A stretch of DNA of 64,000 nucleotides from Aureispira sp. CCB-QB1 (GCF_000724545.1 NZ_JHBV01000008.1:1-64000); one strand, 5' to 3'. Positions 8,191-18,265 are shown, counted from the first letter of the stretch. The notes: generated from the sequence alone by a model not told the origin. Numbers and translations are program-made.

Positions 8191-10752
8191 ATGAATAAAA
8201 TACAACAATTTGTTATTTGGGCAATATGCTCAATGACTATTTTTTCTCAATCCTCGCAAGCACAAGTCCTGTACTCCGAAGATTTTGAAGGAACGGGAGG
8301 TATAATGCCAAGTGGATTGACAATCATTGACAATGATGGAAATGCTAACGCTAATGTAGCCACTTTTGATCAATGGACACTTTCTGGCAGTACTGAAACA
8401 GGAGCAGTAGTAGATTCGGTTGCTGCTGTAACTTCTTGGTTGGATCCAGCGGGTGCAAGTGATGATTGGTTAATTACACCACAAGTATCTGGGATTACTT
8501 CGGCAACTAGTTTGGCTTGGGAAGCAGTGGCAAGAGATCCTAATTTTGCAGATGGTTATGAAGTATGGGTAACTTCAACAATAGCAGGAGCAAGCCCTGT
8601 TATTAGCGATTTTACGACAGGTGGTACAATGGTATTTAACATTGCAGCAGAAGATACATCTTTTGTATCGCATATGATAAGTTTATCTTCTTTTGCAGGG
8701 CAGAGTATCTATGTAGGTTTTCGCAATAATTCTTTTGATAAGTTTATCTTAGAAATTGATGATATTGTTATTGAGAACAATGCTACTGTTACATTAAGTA
8801 CAACGAATACGACTACGAATGCGAGCTGTAATGGTTCTGATGGTACGGCCACTTCTAACCCTTCAGGAGGTATAGCGCCTTATTCTTTTTTATGGGACGC
8901 AAATGCCAATAATCAAACAACGGCAACGGCAACGGGTTTAGCGGCAGGTACATATATGTTTACTTACACAGATGCAAATGGCGCATCAGATACGAGCAGT
9001 GTCGTTATTGCTAGCGATGGGGTTGTTATATATTCTGAAGATTTTGAAGGTACAGGAGGTGTAATGCCAAGTGGATTGACAATTATTGATAATGATGGAA
9101 ATGCTAATGCTAATGTAGCCACTTTTGATCAATGGACACTTTCTGGTAGCACCGAAACAGGGGCTATAGTAGATTCTGTTGCTGCCGTAACTTCTTGGTT
9201 AGATCCTGCAGGTACAAGTGATGATTGGTTAATTACGCCACAAATATCTGGTGTTGTTTCTGGGGCTAATTTGTCATGGGAGGCAGTAGCAAGAGATCCT
9301 AGTTTTGCAGATGGTTATGAAGTATGGGTGACTTCAACAATAGCAGGAGCGAGCCCTGTTATTAGCGACTTTACGACAGGAGGTACAATGGTATTTAATA
9401 TTGCTGCGGAAGATACTTCTTTTGTTTCACGCACTGTAAGTTTGACAGCATTCGCAGGACAAGATATTTATGTAGCTTTCCGTAACAATTCTTCAGATAA
9501 ATTTATTTTGGAAATTGATGATATTGTTGTCGCCAACCCATGTGTAACGGTTCAATTGACAACAACAAATACAACTACAGATGCTAGTTGTGGAGGAACA
9601 GACGGAACAGCTACCTCTGTGCCATCTGGTGGTGCAGCGCCTTATACTTTCTTGTGGGATGCCAACGCAGGCAACCAAACAACAGCAACAGCAACAGGTT
9701 TAGCAGCTGGTACGTACATGTTTACTTATACAGATGCCAACGGTATTTCTGCGACAAGTAGTGTTGTTATTTCTAACCCTAATGCTCCAGTTGGATCTGC
9801 TTCTGTTACTTCTAACTACAATGGAGCGGATATAAGCTGTAATGGTTTGTCTGATGGAGAAGCAACGGTAACAGCAACGGGAGGTACAGGAGTATATACT
9901 TACCAATGGGATGCTAATGCCAATAATCAAACGACAGCAACAGCAACAGGTTTGTCAGCTGGAATGTACATGGTAACAACGACAGATGCTTTGAGTTGTT
10001 TGACAATTGATACGGTTGTTGTTACAGAACCAGGAGTACTTGTTGCGAGTATAGGAACACCTGTAAATGTATCTTGTAATGGTGGTAACGATGGATCTAT
10101 TACAACTTCAGTATCAGGTGGAACAAGTCCATATACTTATGCATGGAGTAATAGTGCCACTACATCGGACTTATTAGCATTGTCAGCAGGTACTTATTCT
10201 GGTACAATTACAGATGCGAATGGTTGTACAGACGTTGCAGGAGGAACTATAACAGAACCAATGTTGCTTGTTGCATCTATTTTAGATAATGGTGATGGTA
10301 CTGCTACGGCTTCTGCTACAGGTGGCGTAGGTGGGTATACTTACCAATGGGATGCTGCTGCTAACAACCAAACTACGGCTACCGCTACTGGTTTGACAAA
10401 CAACACAACATATGGCGTAACGGTAACAGATGCGAATGGTTGTACTAGTGATACTACTGTTACAGTAACTATTGTTGGGGTTGAAGGTATTGCTAATTTG
10501 AATAATTTGAGTATGTATCCTAATCCAGCAAATGCTAATGTATTTGTTGACTTAGACCTAGAAAAAAGCTCTGATGTTACTATTCGTGTTATGAATACAA
10601 TGGGACAAACCGTTTTAGAGAAACAATTGGGTACTGTAGTGTCAAGACGCATTGAGCTGAGTACAAAAGACTTGACAACAGGTGTTTACATGGTACAGTT
10701 TGTTATTGGTGAGCAGTCAATCACGGAACGATTGGTTGTAAATAAAAAATAA
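8191..10752 (+). CDS. T9SS-sorted adhesin: two choice-of-anchor J modules plus SprB-type repeats
   Basis: 853 residues. The signal peptide ends at SSQAQ (25). Two nearly identical cleaved-adhesin (choice-of-anchor J) modules begin VLYSEDFEGTGG and VIYSEDFEGTGG exactly 253 residues apart. Each is followed by SprB-like repeats with the pattern CNGS/GxDGTATxxxxGG..PYxFLWDANANNQTTATATGL; three more related repeats run to about residue 765. The C-terminus (LSMYPNPANANVFVDL ... ERLVVNKK) is a type A T9SS sorting domain. This architecture suits a large surface adhesin for gliding, attachment or glycan binding. The modules bind ligands rather than catalyse; no active site is seen. Confidence 0.9.
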   Translation: MNKIQQFVIWAICSMTIFSQSSQAQVLYSEDFEGTGGIMPSGLTIIDNDGNANANVATFDQWTLSGSTETGAVVDSVAAVTSWLDPAGASDDWLITPQVSGITSATSLAWEAVARDPNFADGYEVWVTSTIAGASPVISDFTTGGTMVFNIAAEDTSFVSHMISLSSFAGQSIYVGFRNNSFDKFILEIDDIVIENNATVTLSTTNTTTNASCNGSDGTATSNPSGGIAPYSFLWDANANNQTTATATGLAAGTYMFTYTDANGASDTSSVVIASDGVVIYSEDFEGTGGVMPSGLTIIDNDGNANANVATFDQWTLSGSTETGAIVDSVAAVTSWLDPAGTSDDWLITPQISGVVSGANLSWEAVARDPSFADGYEVWVTSTIAGASPVISDFTTGGTMVFNIAAEDTSFVSRTVSLTAFAGQDIYVAFRNNSSDKFILEIDDIVVANPCVTVQLTTTNTTTDASCGGTDGTATSVPSGGAAPYTFLWDANAGNQTTATATGLAAGTYMFTYTDANGISATSSVVISNPNAPVGSASVTSNYNGADISCNGLSDGEATVTATGGTGVYTYQWDANANNQTTATATGLSAGMYMVTTTDALSCLTIDTVVVTEPGVLVASIGTPVNVSCNGGNDGSITTSVSGGTSPYTYAWSNSATTSDLLALSAGTYSGTITDANGCTDVAGGTITEPMLLVASILDNGDGTATASATGGVGGYTYQWDAAANNQTTATATGLTNNTTYGVTVTDANGCTSDTTVTVTIVGVEGIANLNNLSMYPNPANANVFVDLDLEKSSDVTIRVMNTMGQTVLEKQLGTVVSRRIELSTKDLTTGVYMVQFVIGEQSITERLVVNKK

Positions 10753-10790
10753 CTAATAAATAACAGATATCACCTGTTTTTGTAAAATAA

Positions 10791-10825
10791 AAGGGCTCTT
10801 GGAAGATTAAATTCCAAGAGCCTTT
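10791..10825. terminator. Bidirectional terminator between convergent T9SS genes
   Basis: AAGGGCTCTTGGAA pairs with TTCCAAGAGCCTTTT around a 7 bp loop, with A tract before and T tract after. It can serve both the plus-strand adhesin gene and the minus-strand LRR gene. Confidence 0.9.
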
Positions 10826-10861
10826 TGTATTCTTATGAATAGAACTTTCGTCAGTATTCGG

Positions 10862-11941
10862 TTAGTTTTTGATAATTCGAAATGTTTGTTGAGTGCTCTT
10901 TGTTTGGATTTTAATGAGATATACGCCTTTAGGACCTTCGAGTTGTATTTCTGTTTCTGAAACATTGTTGAACTTCTTTTCAAAAAGAACTTGCCCAACT
11001 AAATTCATTACTTGAATGGCTGCTTTGGGATAGACTGTTCCCAAGTTTATGTTGACTAGGTTGGAGGTAGGATTGGGAGAAATCGTTGCCCCTGATATAA
11101 TTGAAACAGTTTGAAAACTATTGATAAGGGTGCAATTGTTGCTAAAATAAGCCCCCGCATCTATATCAGCCCAATTGTTGGCAGAAAAAGTAGAATCATC
11201 TACTTGAATGCAAGTTAGATTTGGATTGTTGGTTGCATTGAATAGCATGAAGTTAGTGTTGTTGCCATTTTTTACATCCAAATCTAGAAGTTGATTGTTG
11301 TAACAGTTTAAAATAACTAGGTCAGTATTTTGACTCATATCCAAACTACTGAGTTGATTGTTGTAGCAGTTTAAATTTGTTAAATCAGCATTCTGACTTA
11401 GATCTAGTGTTGTTAGTTGATTGTGGTCACAATCAAGTCTTCTCAACGCTGTATTTTGGTGGAGATCTAGATTTGCCAATTGATTATGATCGCATTTGAA
11501 TTTACTTAAATTGGTGTTTTGGCTAATGTCTAAATTTGTCAATTGGTTGTAAGAACATTTTAGTTCAATCAAATTGGTGTTTTGAACAAGATTTATATTC
11601 GTTAGTTGATTGTTGTCACAGTCTAAATGCGTAAGATTAATATTTTGACTTAAGTCTAAGCCACTTAGTTGGTTACTATAACATTCTAACTCTGTTAAAT
11701 TAATAAAGGTCTCTATGCCTGTTAGATCGGTTATATTTAAATTGTAGCAATCTATTTTCCCATTAAATGCATTGGCTTCACTAACTTGTATTTCTGTGTC
11801 ATTATTGGTGTTAATATTACTATTAGCCACTAAATAGGCTTTGAAATTGGCATCAGGAATATTGACATTTTGTGCATTCAAGGGGGAATAAGCAACTGTA
11901 AAATACAAGGCAAAAACGCCAATTGTTTTGGATAGTTTCAT
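10862..11941 (-). CDS. Secreted leucine-rich-repeat protein with T9SS sorting domain
   Basis: 359 residues. A signal peptide (to LNAQ, residue 24) is followed by VNIPDANFKAYL, a common cap before Bacteroidota internalin-like LRRs. About eight repeats of 21 residues then run on the frame N-x-L-x-x-L-x-C-x-x-N-Q-L-x-x-L-D-L-S-Q-N. Repeats carry Cys in place of the usual buried residue, and several differ from neighbours by a few bases, suggesting recent expansion. A linker with TCIQVDDSTFSANNWADID precedes the sorting domain (ISPNPTSNLVNINL ... QQTFRIIKN). It is likely a surface-exposed binding protein. Confidence 0.88.
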   Translation of the reverse strand: MKLSKTIGVFALYFTVAYSPLNAQNVNIPDANFKAYLVANSNINTNNDTEIQVSEANAFNGKIDCYNLNITDLTGIETFINLTELECYSNQLSGLDLSQNINLTHLDCDNNQLTNINLVQNTNLIELKCSYNQLTNLDISQNTNLSKFKCDHNQLANLDLHQNTALRRLDCDHNQLTTLDLSQNADLTNLNCYNNQLSSLDMSQNTDLVILNCYNNQLLDLDVKNGNNTNFMLFNATNNPNLTCIQVDDSTFSANNWADIDAGAYFSNNCTLINSFQTVSIISGATISPNPTSNLVNINLGTVYPKAAIQVMNLVGQVLFEKKFNNVSETEIQLEGPKGVYLIKIQTKSTQQTFRIIKN

Positions 11942-12101
11942 TTCTATGATTTTAGATATTTTTAAGATTTTTGATGAACAAATATACCATAATCATAGGG
12001 AAAAGAGGTATTATAATTAAGCTTTAACCTATCCAGTTAATGGATAGGTGTGCTTAAATGAAAATAGTTTGTAAGCCTTTGTACAGCGTACGTTGATGTG
12101 A

Positions 12102-12494
12102 TTATTTGATATTGAAGTTAAGCGGGTTGACATGAATAGGAATCCGTTCTCCTTGGCAATGTACTTTTACATTAATAAAAATATATTTATCTCCTTTTTC
12201 TGCTTGCTGGACAGAGGCTTGTATCGGAGGTGAAAAGGTAGCACAGGTGCCTTTGTAGATGGCGATGTCTTTTGTAAGAGAAATGTGGTACAACGTATAG
12301 TGAGATACGGCACAGGAATGATTGGTAGTATCTATATGTAAACCATCGTATTTCGAAAATTCATGAGAAAAAATGGAGCCACTTGTTTGTCCATTTAAAG
12401 TAACGACAGGAATGACCCGATAAGCAAAAGACGAACAAAACAGAAGAATGAATATTCCAATACCTATTTTCCAGAAATATGTTAAACTGCTCAT
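12102..12494 (-). CDS. Exported hypothetical protein, GldM C-terminal-like
   Basis: 130 residues starting with a hydrophobic signal or anchor (IGIGIFILLFCSSFAYR). The mature part has four well-spaced cysteines (SCAVSHY, GTCATF, HCQGER) that could form disulfides. The ending (PPIQASVQQAEKGDKYIFINVKVHC ... then VNPLNFNIK) resembles by eye the last beta strands of gliding-motility protein GldM (KPGSxVYFENVKA...IxF). That would make it a detached, periplasmic, GldM-like beta domain. The resemblance is short and needs a profile search. ATG at 12494 is the only reasonable start. Confidence 0.55.
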   Translation of the reverse strand: MSSLTYFWKIGIGIFILLFCSSFAYRVIPVVTLNGQTSGSIFSHEFSKYDGLHIDTTNHSCAVSHYTLYHISLTKDIAIYKGTCATFSPPIQASVQQAEKGDKYIFINVKVHCQGERIPIHVNPLNFNIK

Positions 12495-12859
12495 AGTATG
12501 GTGTTTTTATGATAAAATATTGAACAGAACTATTAGGAGGTTGGGTGGGAGTGACTTAAGGAGGGAGATTGAGCATGAGAATTGGTTGGTTTAAGAATGA
12601 TTGGGCAATTGTTGATGTAGACATTGCCAATGTATTTATAACTGTTTCTTAAGAGAAATTATTGTATTGTTAAAGAATTATCAACTCTTAAGGATTGTTC
12701 ACTATTTCTTTTTTTTATTCAAAAAGTAAAAAATAGCAACTTATTGTATTTAAATAACTGTATATTATACTTGGTATTTTTTTAAAATAATACGCTACAA
12801 AACAAAAAAAGCGAACAGTTGTTCGTATATTTGGAGAAACAAAATAATCGTCTAGTACT
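12495..12859. other. Intergenic promoter region
   Basis: An AT-rich 365 bp gap between divergent genes. TATATTTG at 12826-12833 fits the Bacteroidota -7 consensus TAnnTTTG and sits 26 bp before the E1 start, but a matching -33 TTTG is not obvious. No other element is visible. Confidence 0.35.
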
Positions 12860-14974
12860 ATGTCAAAAACCAAAACACCAACTAAAAGAACCAAAACGAT
12901 TTCAAAACCAATGAGTAAGGTGACTAAAAAAACTTTAGAAGAAGCGTTTCGTTTGATGGCTACTGCTAAAACAATGGCCGAAACCTATGAAGCAAATGTT
13001 AAAGTTGCCTCTAAGTACGTGCATGCAACTTCTAGAGGACACGAAGCAATTCAATTAGCATTAGGGTTGCAATTAAAATCGCAAGATTTTGTAGCACCTT
13101 ATTATCGAGACGATTCTATTTTATTGGGAATTGGTATGACTCCTTATGAGTTAATGCTACAGGTATTGGCCAAACGAGATGATCCATTCTCAGGAGGAAG
13201 AACTTATTATTCTCATCCTAGTTTGAAAGATGATGATAAGCCTAAAATTCCACATCAATCTTCTGCTACAGGGATGCAAGCCATTCCAACGACAGGGGTA
13301 GCAATGGGAGTGCAGTATAAAGAAAATCAAAATTTAGTGGAGGACACCAAGGATGTAGAGAAACCGATTGTTGTTTGTTCTTTGGGAGATGCTTCAGTAA
13401 CAGAAGGTGAAGTTTCTGAGGCGTTCCAAATGGCAGCATTAAAACAATTGCCGATTCTTTATTTGGTACAAGATAACGATTGGGATATTTCGGCAAGTGC
13501 CGATGAAATCCGTGCGCAGAATGCTTATGAGTTTATACAAGGATTTAAGGGAATAGAGGCTATTAGCATTAATGGCAATGACTTTATAGAATGTTATACG
13601 GCATTAAAAGAAGTTATTACAAAAATAAGAAAAGAGCGTCGCCCATTTTTGGTACATGCCAAAGTACCCTTGCTAAACCACCACACATCAGGTGTTCGAA
13701 TGGAGTGGTATAGAGATGATTTAGAGGAACATAAAACTCGTGATCCTTATCCGATTATGATTCAACAGCTGCTAGACGCTGGTTTTACAGAAAAGAAAAT
13801 CTCAGCGATCGAAGAAGAGGTAAAAGAGGTTGTTTTGGCAGATTTTGAGCGAGCATTAGCCGCTGAAGATCCTCGTCCTGAAGATTTATTGACGCATGAT
13901 TTTGCACCAACAACGGTTACAGAGGAGACTGGAATTAGACAACCAGATGGGGCAGAGGCAACGGTAATGGTAGATAGTGCTTTGACAGCAGTAGAAGAAT
14001 TGATGCGCAAGCACCCTGAATGTCTGCTGTATGGCCAAGATGTAGGCGGACGATTGGGCGGTGTATTTCGTGAGGCAGCTACCTTGGCTCAAAAATTTGG
14101 AGATGGTCGAGTGTTTAATACCCCTATTCAGGAGGCATTTATTATTGGTTCAACAGTAGGTATGTCCGCAGTAGGCTTGAAGCCAATTGTTGAGGTACAA
14201 TTTGCAGATTATATTTGGCCTGGTCTAAATCAATTGTTTACAGAGGTGAGCCGTTCTTGTTATTTATCCAATGGAAAATGGCCTGTTAGCATGATTTTAA
14301 GAGTGCCAATTGGTGCTTATGGCAGCGGTGGACCTTATCACTCTTCTAGTGTAGAATCTGTTGTCGCTAATATCAAAGGAGTCAAAATTGCTTACCCTAG
14401 TAATGGGGCAGACTTAAAAGGATTGATGAAAGCGGCTTATTATGATCCTAACCCTGTGGTTATTTTTGAACACAAAGGACTTTATTGGTCTAAAGTAAAG
14501 GGAACAGAAACCGCACGAACGGTACTACCTGATGAAAACTATATGATTCCATTTGGACAGGCAGCGATAACTGTACAAGCAGATGCTGAACAGGTTGAAA
14601 AGGGAAAGTCTATTGCTGTTGTTACTTATGGTATGGGGGTACACTGGGCATTGAATGCAGCAAAGAATTTGGATGGTCGTGTTGAAATTATTGATTTACG
14701 GACATTGTATCCATTAGATACAGCTACTATTTTTGATGCAGTTAAAAAACATGGTAGGTGTTTGGTGGTAACAGAAGAGGCTGTTAATTGTACCTTTGCT
14801 CAAAGTGTTGCTGCTAGAATCCAAGAGAATTGCTTTGAATATTTGGATGCTCCTGTGCGAACACTCGGTTCAATTGACGTTCCTGCAATTCCATTAAACC
14901 AAGTTTTAGAAAAAACAATGTTGCCGTCTACTCAAAAAGTAGAGGACGCTATTCTCAACTTGTTAGAATATTAG
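12860..14974 (+). CDS. Fused alpha/beta 2-oxoacid dehydrogenase E1 (branched-chain type)
   Basis: 704 residues joining the two subunits of thiamine-diphosphate E1. The alpha half (about 30-340) has the ThDP motif beginning GDASVTEGEVSEAF and ending QDNDWDIS, and the HTSGVRMEWYRDD phosphorylation-loop-like region. The beta half (about 365-704) has YGQDVGGRLGGVFREA, FADYIWPGLNQL, and the terminal DxxxTPyr contacts. A Lys/Thr-rich, disordered leader precedes it. It decarboxylates branched-chain 2-oxo acids or pyruvate and passes the acyl group to a lipoyl E2. No E2 or E3 gene is nearby. Such fusions are common in Bacteroidota. Monocistronic. Confidence 0.92.
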   Translation: MSKTKTPTKRTKTISKPMSKVTKKTLEEAFRLMATAKTMAETYEANVKVASKYVHATSRGHEAIQLALGLQLKSQDFVAPYYRDDSILLGIGMTPYELMLQVLAKRDDPFSGGRTYYSHPSLKDDDKPKIPHQSSATGMQAIPTTGVAMGVQYKENQNLVEDTKDVEKPIVVCSLGDASVTEGEVSEAFQMAALKQLPILYLVQDNDWDISASADEIRAQNAYEFIQGFKGIEAISINGNDFIECYTALKEVITKIRKERRPFLVHAKVPLLNHHTSGVRMEWYRDDLEEHKTRDPYPIMIQQLLDAGFTEKKISAIEEEVKEVVLADFERALAAEDPRPEDLLTHDFAPTTVTEETGIRQPDGAEATVMVDSALTAVEELMRKHPECLLYGQDVGGRLGGVFREAATLAQKFGDGRVFNTPIQEAFIIGSTVGMSAVGLKPIVEVQFADYIWPGLNQLFTEVSRSCYLSNGKWPVSMILRVPIGAYGSGGPYHSSSVESVVANIKGVKIAYPSNGADLKGLMKAAYYDPNPVVIFEHKGLYWSKVKGTETARTVLPDENYMIPFGQAAITVQADAEQVEKGKSIAVVTYGMGVHWALNAAKNLDGRVEIIDLRTLYPLDTATIFDAVKKHGRCLVVTEEAVNCTFAQSVAARIQENCFEYLDAPVRTLGSIDVPAIPLNQVLEKTMLPSTQKVEDAILNLLEY

Positions 14975-15201
14975 ATTAAAACTAGTTGGAGACTTTTATA
15001 GCGTGGTTTTAAACCAAAAGGGTTTAAAATAAAATTGGAGAAACAACCAATTTAATATTGAAATAAAAAGAAATGAACAGAATGCTAATTTAGTGATTTA
15101 AATCATTTTAGGACTTACGAAATGTCTTTTTTTCTTAGTTAGAATAAAGGTAATATTGCATTATAAGAAATATTTAATCATGCTTAATTACTAATAACAT
15201 T

Positions 15202-16023
15202 ATGAAAAAAATACTCGTTCCATTCAATTTTTCAGTTTCATCAAGTTGGGGCTTTTGTTATGCTTATGAATTAGCGGCATCTATTGGTGCTGAGATTATT
15301 GTAGTGAATATGTATACGGCTGCTATGGAGTCTACTTATTCCTTAGAAAAACTGCAAGCTAACGCACACAAAAGAAAGCTAGAAATCTTAGAACATTTAA
15401 AAGCAGCAACGCAGTATCCGACAGCTTCTCAATCTGTAAAAGTGTCTTATGATATTGACTATGGTTTGAAGGATGATATTACTTTGTATGCCAAACGCCA
15501 AGATGTGGATTTGATTGTGATGGGAACGGATGGCAATGATAAAGTTTTGAATAAACTTTGGGGAAGCAATACAAGTGCTGTCATTAACAATGCACACTGT
15601 CCTGTATTGGCGATTCCTAATGGGACTAGTTTCAAGTCGGTAAAAACGATAGCGTATGCCACTAATTTTGATGAAAAAGACATAGAGTCAATCACGCAAT
15701 TAGGGCGTGTTGCTGAGGCAACCAATGCAACTTTATTCTGTGTGCATGTCAATCTATTTAGCGAGGCTCCAAAGACCGAGGAGGCAGCAGTTTTTGAAAC
15801 AAAATTACAAGCTAATCTACCTGATTTGCCAATCGTATTTCATGCTTGGAGTGCACATAATGTAGAAGATGGGTTGGAAATCTTTTGTCGTGTAAACCAA
15901 ATAGATATGTTAGCTATGTTGACTCACAACCGTTCTACTTGGGACAAGTTGTTTGGAGAGCATAGTGTGACAAAATCAATGGCAATGCGGAATAAATTAC
16001 CTTTGCTAGCGTTTCACGGATAA
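15202..16023 (+). CDS. Universal stress protein, tandem UspA domains
   Basis: 273 residues with two Usp domains. The first begins KKILVPFNFSVSSSWGF and contains the nucleotide-loop sequence MGTDGNDKVLNKLWGSNTSAVI, near the ATP-binding Gx2Gx9GS/T pattern though altered (G-T-D-G-N). The second (VKTIAYATNFDEKDIES) has lost the clear glycine-rich loop. Soluble cytoplasmic stress protein. It is a paralogue of the gene 53 bp downstream (shared IVxPxxFSxxSSWGF start, VWSAN/AWSAH block and LAMLTHxxSxWxKxFG end), so the pair arose by tandem duplication and is probably co-transcribed. Confidence 0.93.
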   Translation: MKKILVPFNFSVSSSWGFCYAYELAASIGAEIIVVNMYTAAMESTYSLEKLQANAHKRKLEILEHLKAATQYPTASQSVKVSYDIDYGLKDDITLYAKRQDVDLIVMGTDGNDKVLNKLWGSNTSAVINNAHCPVLAIPNGTSFKSVKTIAYATNFDEKDIESITQLGRVAEATNATLFCVHVNLFSEAPKTEEAAVFETKLQANLPDLPIVFHAWSAHNVEDGLEIFCRVNQIDMLAMLTHNRSTWDKLFGEHSVTKSMAMRNKLPLLAFHG

Positions 16024-16076
16024 AATATTGTAGTATACGGAAGTTGATTTTTAAGATATAAAAACATAGGAACATC

Positions 16077-16904
16077 ATGGATAGAATAATTGTACCGGTC
16101 GATTTTTCATCGGCTTCAAGTTGGGGCTTTTATTACGCCTATAATATAGCAAAGGAAATAGGATCAGAACTAGTTGTCGTTCATTTGTACTGGCCTCCTT
16201 ATGTGGAGTCAACTTACCCAGTAGATATGATTCAAACGATTATTAACGAGAAAGAAACAGAGGTTCTAAAGCATCTAAAAGCAGCAACAAGACCTCCTTT
16301 GGGAGACAAAGATGATGTTGCAATACGTTACATCGTTCAGTCAGGCTCTGAAAATTCTATTGTAGACATTGCAACTGAAAATGAGGCTGATTTGATTGTG
16401 ATGGGCACACATGGATCGGGGAAAGCGTTGGACAAGGTGTGGGGAACAAACACAGCTAATGTAATTGAAAGCGCAACTTGTCCTGTATTGGCGATTCCTA
16501 TCGGAGCGGATTATAAAGGAGTTGGTAGCATTGCCTATGCTACAGATTTTGATGATAAAGACACTGAATTGTTGTTGCAATTGACTTTAATTGCGACGGC
16601 AATCAAAGCAAAAGTACATTGTGTGCATATCAATCAAGCCGATGCGCCTTATGATGATAAGAAAGAGGTTGCGTTTAGAACTTCTTTTCAAAAGAATTTT
16701 TCCAGTTTGCCTGTAACTTATTCGGTGTGGAGTGCCAACGAAATAGAAGATGGCTTGGAGACATTTTGTCGAGTCAATAAAATAGATGTGTTGGCGATGT
16801 TGACGCACAAGAAAAGTCTTTGGGGAAAAGTTTTTGGAGGGGCTAGTATTACTAAAAAAATGACAATGCAAACCAAATTACCATTGTTAGCATTTCATAA
16901 GTAA
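16077..16904 (+). CDS. Universal stress protein, tandem UspA domains (paralogue)
   Basis: 275 residues, same architecture as the gene just upstream. Here the first domain keeps the canonical ATP loop: MGTHGSGKALDKVWGTNTANVI has G-x2-G-x9-G-(T) spacing, so ATP binding is more credible than in its neighbour. The second domain starts VGSIAYATDFDDKDTE. No membrane segment or extra domain is seen. The two-gene Usp operon ends at a hairpin 105 bp downstream and lies between the E1 gene and the phenylacetate cluster. A shared stress or oxygen response is only inferred. Confidence 0.93.
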   Translation: MDRIIVPVDFSSASSWGFYYAYNIAKEIGSELVVVHLYWPPYVESTYPVDMIQTIINEKETEVLKHLKAATRPPLGDKDDVAIRYIVQSGSENSIVDIATENEADLIVMGTHGSGKALDKVWGTNTANVIESATCPVLAIPIGADYKGVGSIAYATDFDDKDTELLLQLTLIATAIKAKVHCVHINQADAPYDDKKEVAFRTSFQKNFSSLPVTYSVWSANEIEDGLETFCRVNKIDVLAMLTHKKSLWGKVFGGASITKKMTMQTKLPLLAFHK

Positions 16905-17009
16905 TTGTCTAAGAATATAGCATTGCTGTTTTGTGTTCTGATCATCATTAGTTTACTTGAAAAACATACAGTTTTTGAAGACTACTGGAAATAAAAACTT
17001 AAAGCTTTG

Positions 17010-17042
17010 TAGTCCGCTAATAGTATGAAAATTAGCGGACTA
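17010..17042 (+). terminator. Hairpin after the Usp pair
   Basis: TAGTCCGCTAAT pairs perfectly with ATTAGCGGACTA across a 9-base loop. The following TTGGCTGTTATT is only weakly T-rich, so termination strength is uncertain. Confidence 0.65.
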
Positions 17043-17182
17043 TTGGCTGTTATTATAAAAGCAAGATAGCAAGCTAATTGCGACTACTTGCGAATCAATG
17101 ATTTTACAATTGAAAATTATTATTTAGAAAAAAAATCTATGCTATTATTAATACGGTATAGATTTCCTAAGTTACAAGATAA

Positions 17183-18265
17183 ATGAAACCAACATTTCAC
17201 ACCTTAAAAGTTAAAGAAGTTCGCAAGGAAACGCGTGATTGCTGTTCTATTGCTTTTGAAATTCCTGAAGAATTAAAGCTAGCTTATGATTTTACGCAAG
17301 GGCAGTATTTGACCTTAAAAAAAGATATTAACAATGAAGATATTCGCCGTTCGTACAGCATATGCACAAGTCCGAATGACGATGAGTTGAGAGTGGCTGT
17401 GAAACAGGTGCATAATGGTAAATTCTCTACATTTGCCAATCATCAACTAAAAGCTGGTGATACTTTGGATGTAATGACACCAATGGGAAACTTTTATACA
17501 GAGTTGGATCCAAATCAAGAGAAGCACTATGTTGGTTTTGCCGCAGGTAGTGGTATTACGCCAATTATCTCGATTATGAAAACAGTTTTGGAAACCGAAC
17601 CCAAGAGCCGTTTTACTTTGTTTTATGGAAATAAGAATACAGGTTCAATTATCTTTAAAGAGGAAATTGAAGCCTTAAAAAATAGCTACATGGAGCGTCT
17701 AGTAGTGCATTATTTTTTGAGTCGAGAAATGTTGGATGCTCCCTTGATGAATGGGCGTATTGATAAGGAAAAATGTGCTGCTATTTTTGATACTTTGTTG
17801 GATGTATCAGAGATTGACGATTGTTTTTCTTGTGGTCCTGAGTCTATGATTTTTGCTGTAAAAGATGCTTTGTTAGAACGTGACTTTGATGAAGCAAAAA
17901 TTCACTTTGAACTATTTACGTCTCCCTTGGGTAAATTAGGAGTTGAAAAGAAAATTGAGGTGAAGGAGACCAACAAAGGAAAGTCCTCTCAAATAACTGT
18001 TAATTTGGATGGAAAGGCTTTTCAGTTTGATTTACCTTTTGGAACAGACAATTTGCTTGATGCAGCGTTGAAACAAGGTGCTGATTTGCCTTTTGCTTGT
18101 AAGGGGGGAGTTTGTTGTACATGCAAAGCAAAAATAAAAGAAGGGACAGTAGATATGGCGCTAAATTATGCTTTGGAAAAGGATGAAGTAGAAGCTGGTT
18201 TTATTTTAACTTGCCAAGCTTATCCAACGACAGATAAGGTAGTTATAGACTTTGACGAAGTCTAA
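17183..18265 (+). CDS. paaE: Phenylacetyl-CoA 1,2-epoxidase reductase subunit PaaE
   Basis: 360 residues. The FAD domain has RRSYSICTSP (flavin-contacting R-x-Y-S), the NAD(P)-binding part has GFAAGSGITPIISIMK and SCGPESMIFAVK, and a C-terminal plant-type [2Fe-2S] domain has C-x4-C-x2-C in ACKGGVCCTCKAK with the fourth cysteine in ILTCQAYP. It passes electrons from NADPH to the di-iron centre of PaaA in the epoxidase that dearomatises phenylacetyl-CoA. First gene of paaE-A-B-C, with 105 bp to paaA. Placement of paaE first is usual in Bacteroidota. Confidence 0.95.
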   Translation: MKPTFHTLKVKEVRKETRDCCSIAFEIPEELKLAYDFTQGQYLTLKKDINNEDIRRSYSICTSPNDDELRVAVKQVHNGKFSTFANHQLKAGDTLDVMTPMGNFYTELDPNQEKHYVGFAAGSGITPIISIMKTVLETEPKSRFTLFYGNKNTGSIIFKEEIEALKNSYMERLVVHYFLSREMLDAPLMNGRIDKEKCAAIFDTLLDVSEIDDCFSCGPESMIFAVKDALLERDFDEAKIHFELFTSPLGKLGVEKKIEVKETNKGKSSQITVNLDGKAFQFDLPFGTDNLLDAALKQGADLPFACKGGVCCTCKAKIKEGTVDMALNYALEKDEVEAGFILTCQAYPTTDKVVIDFDEV

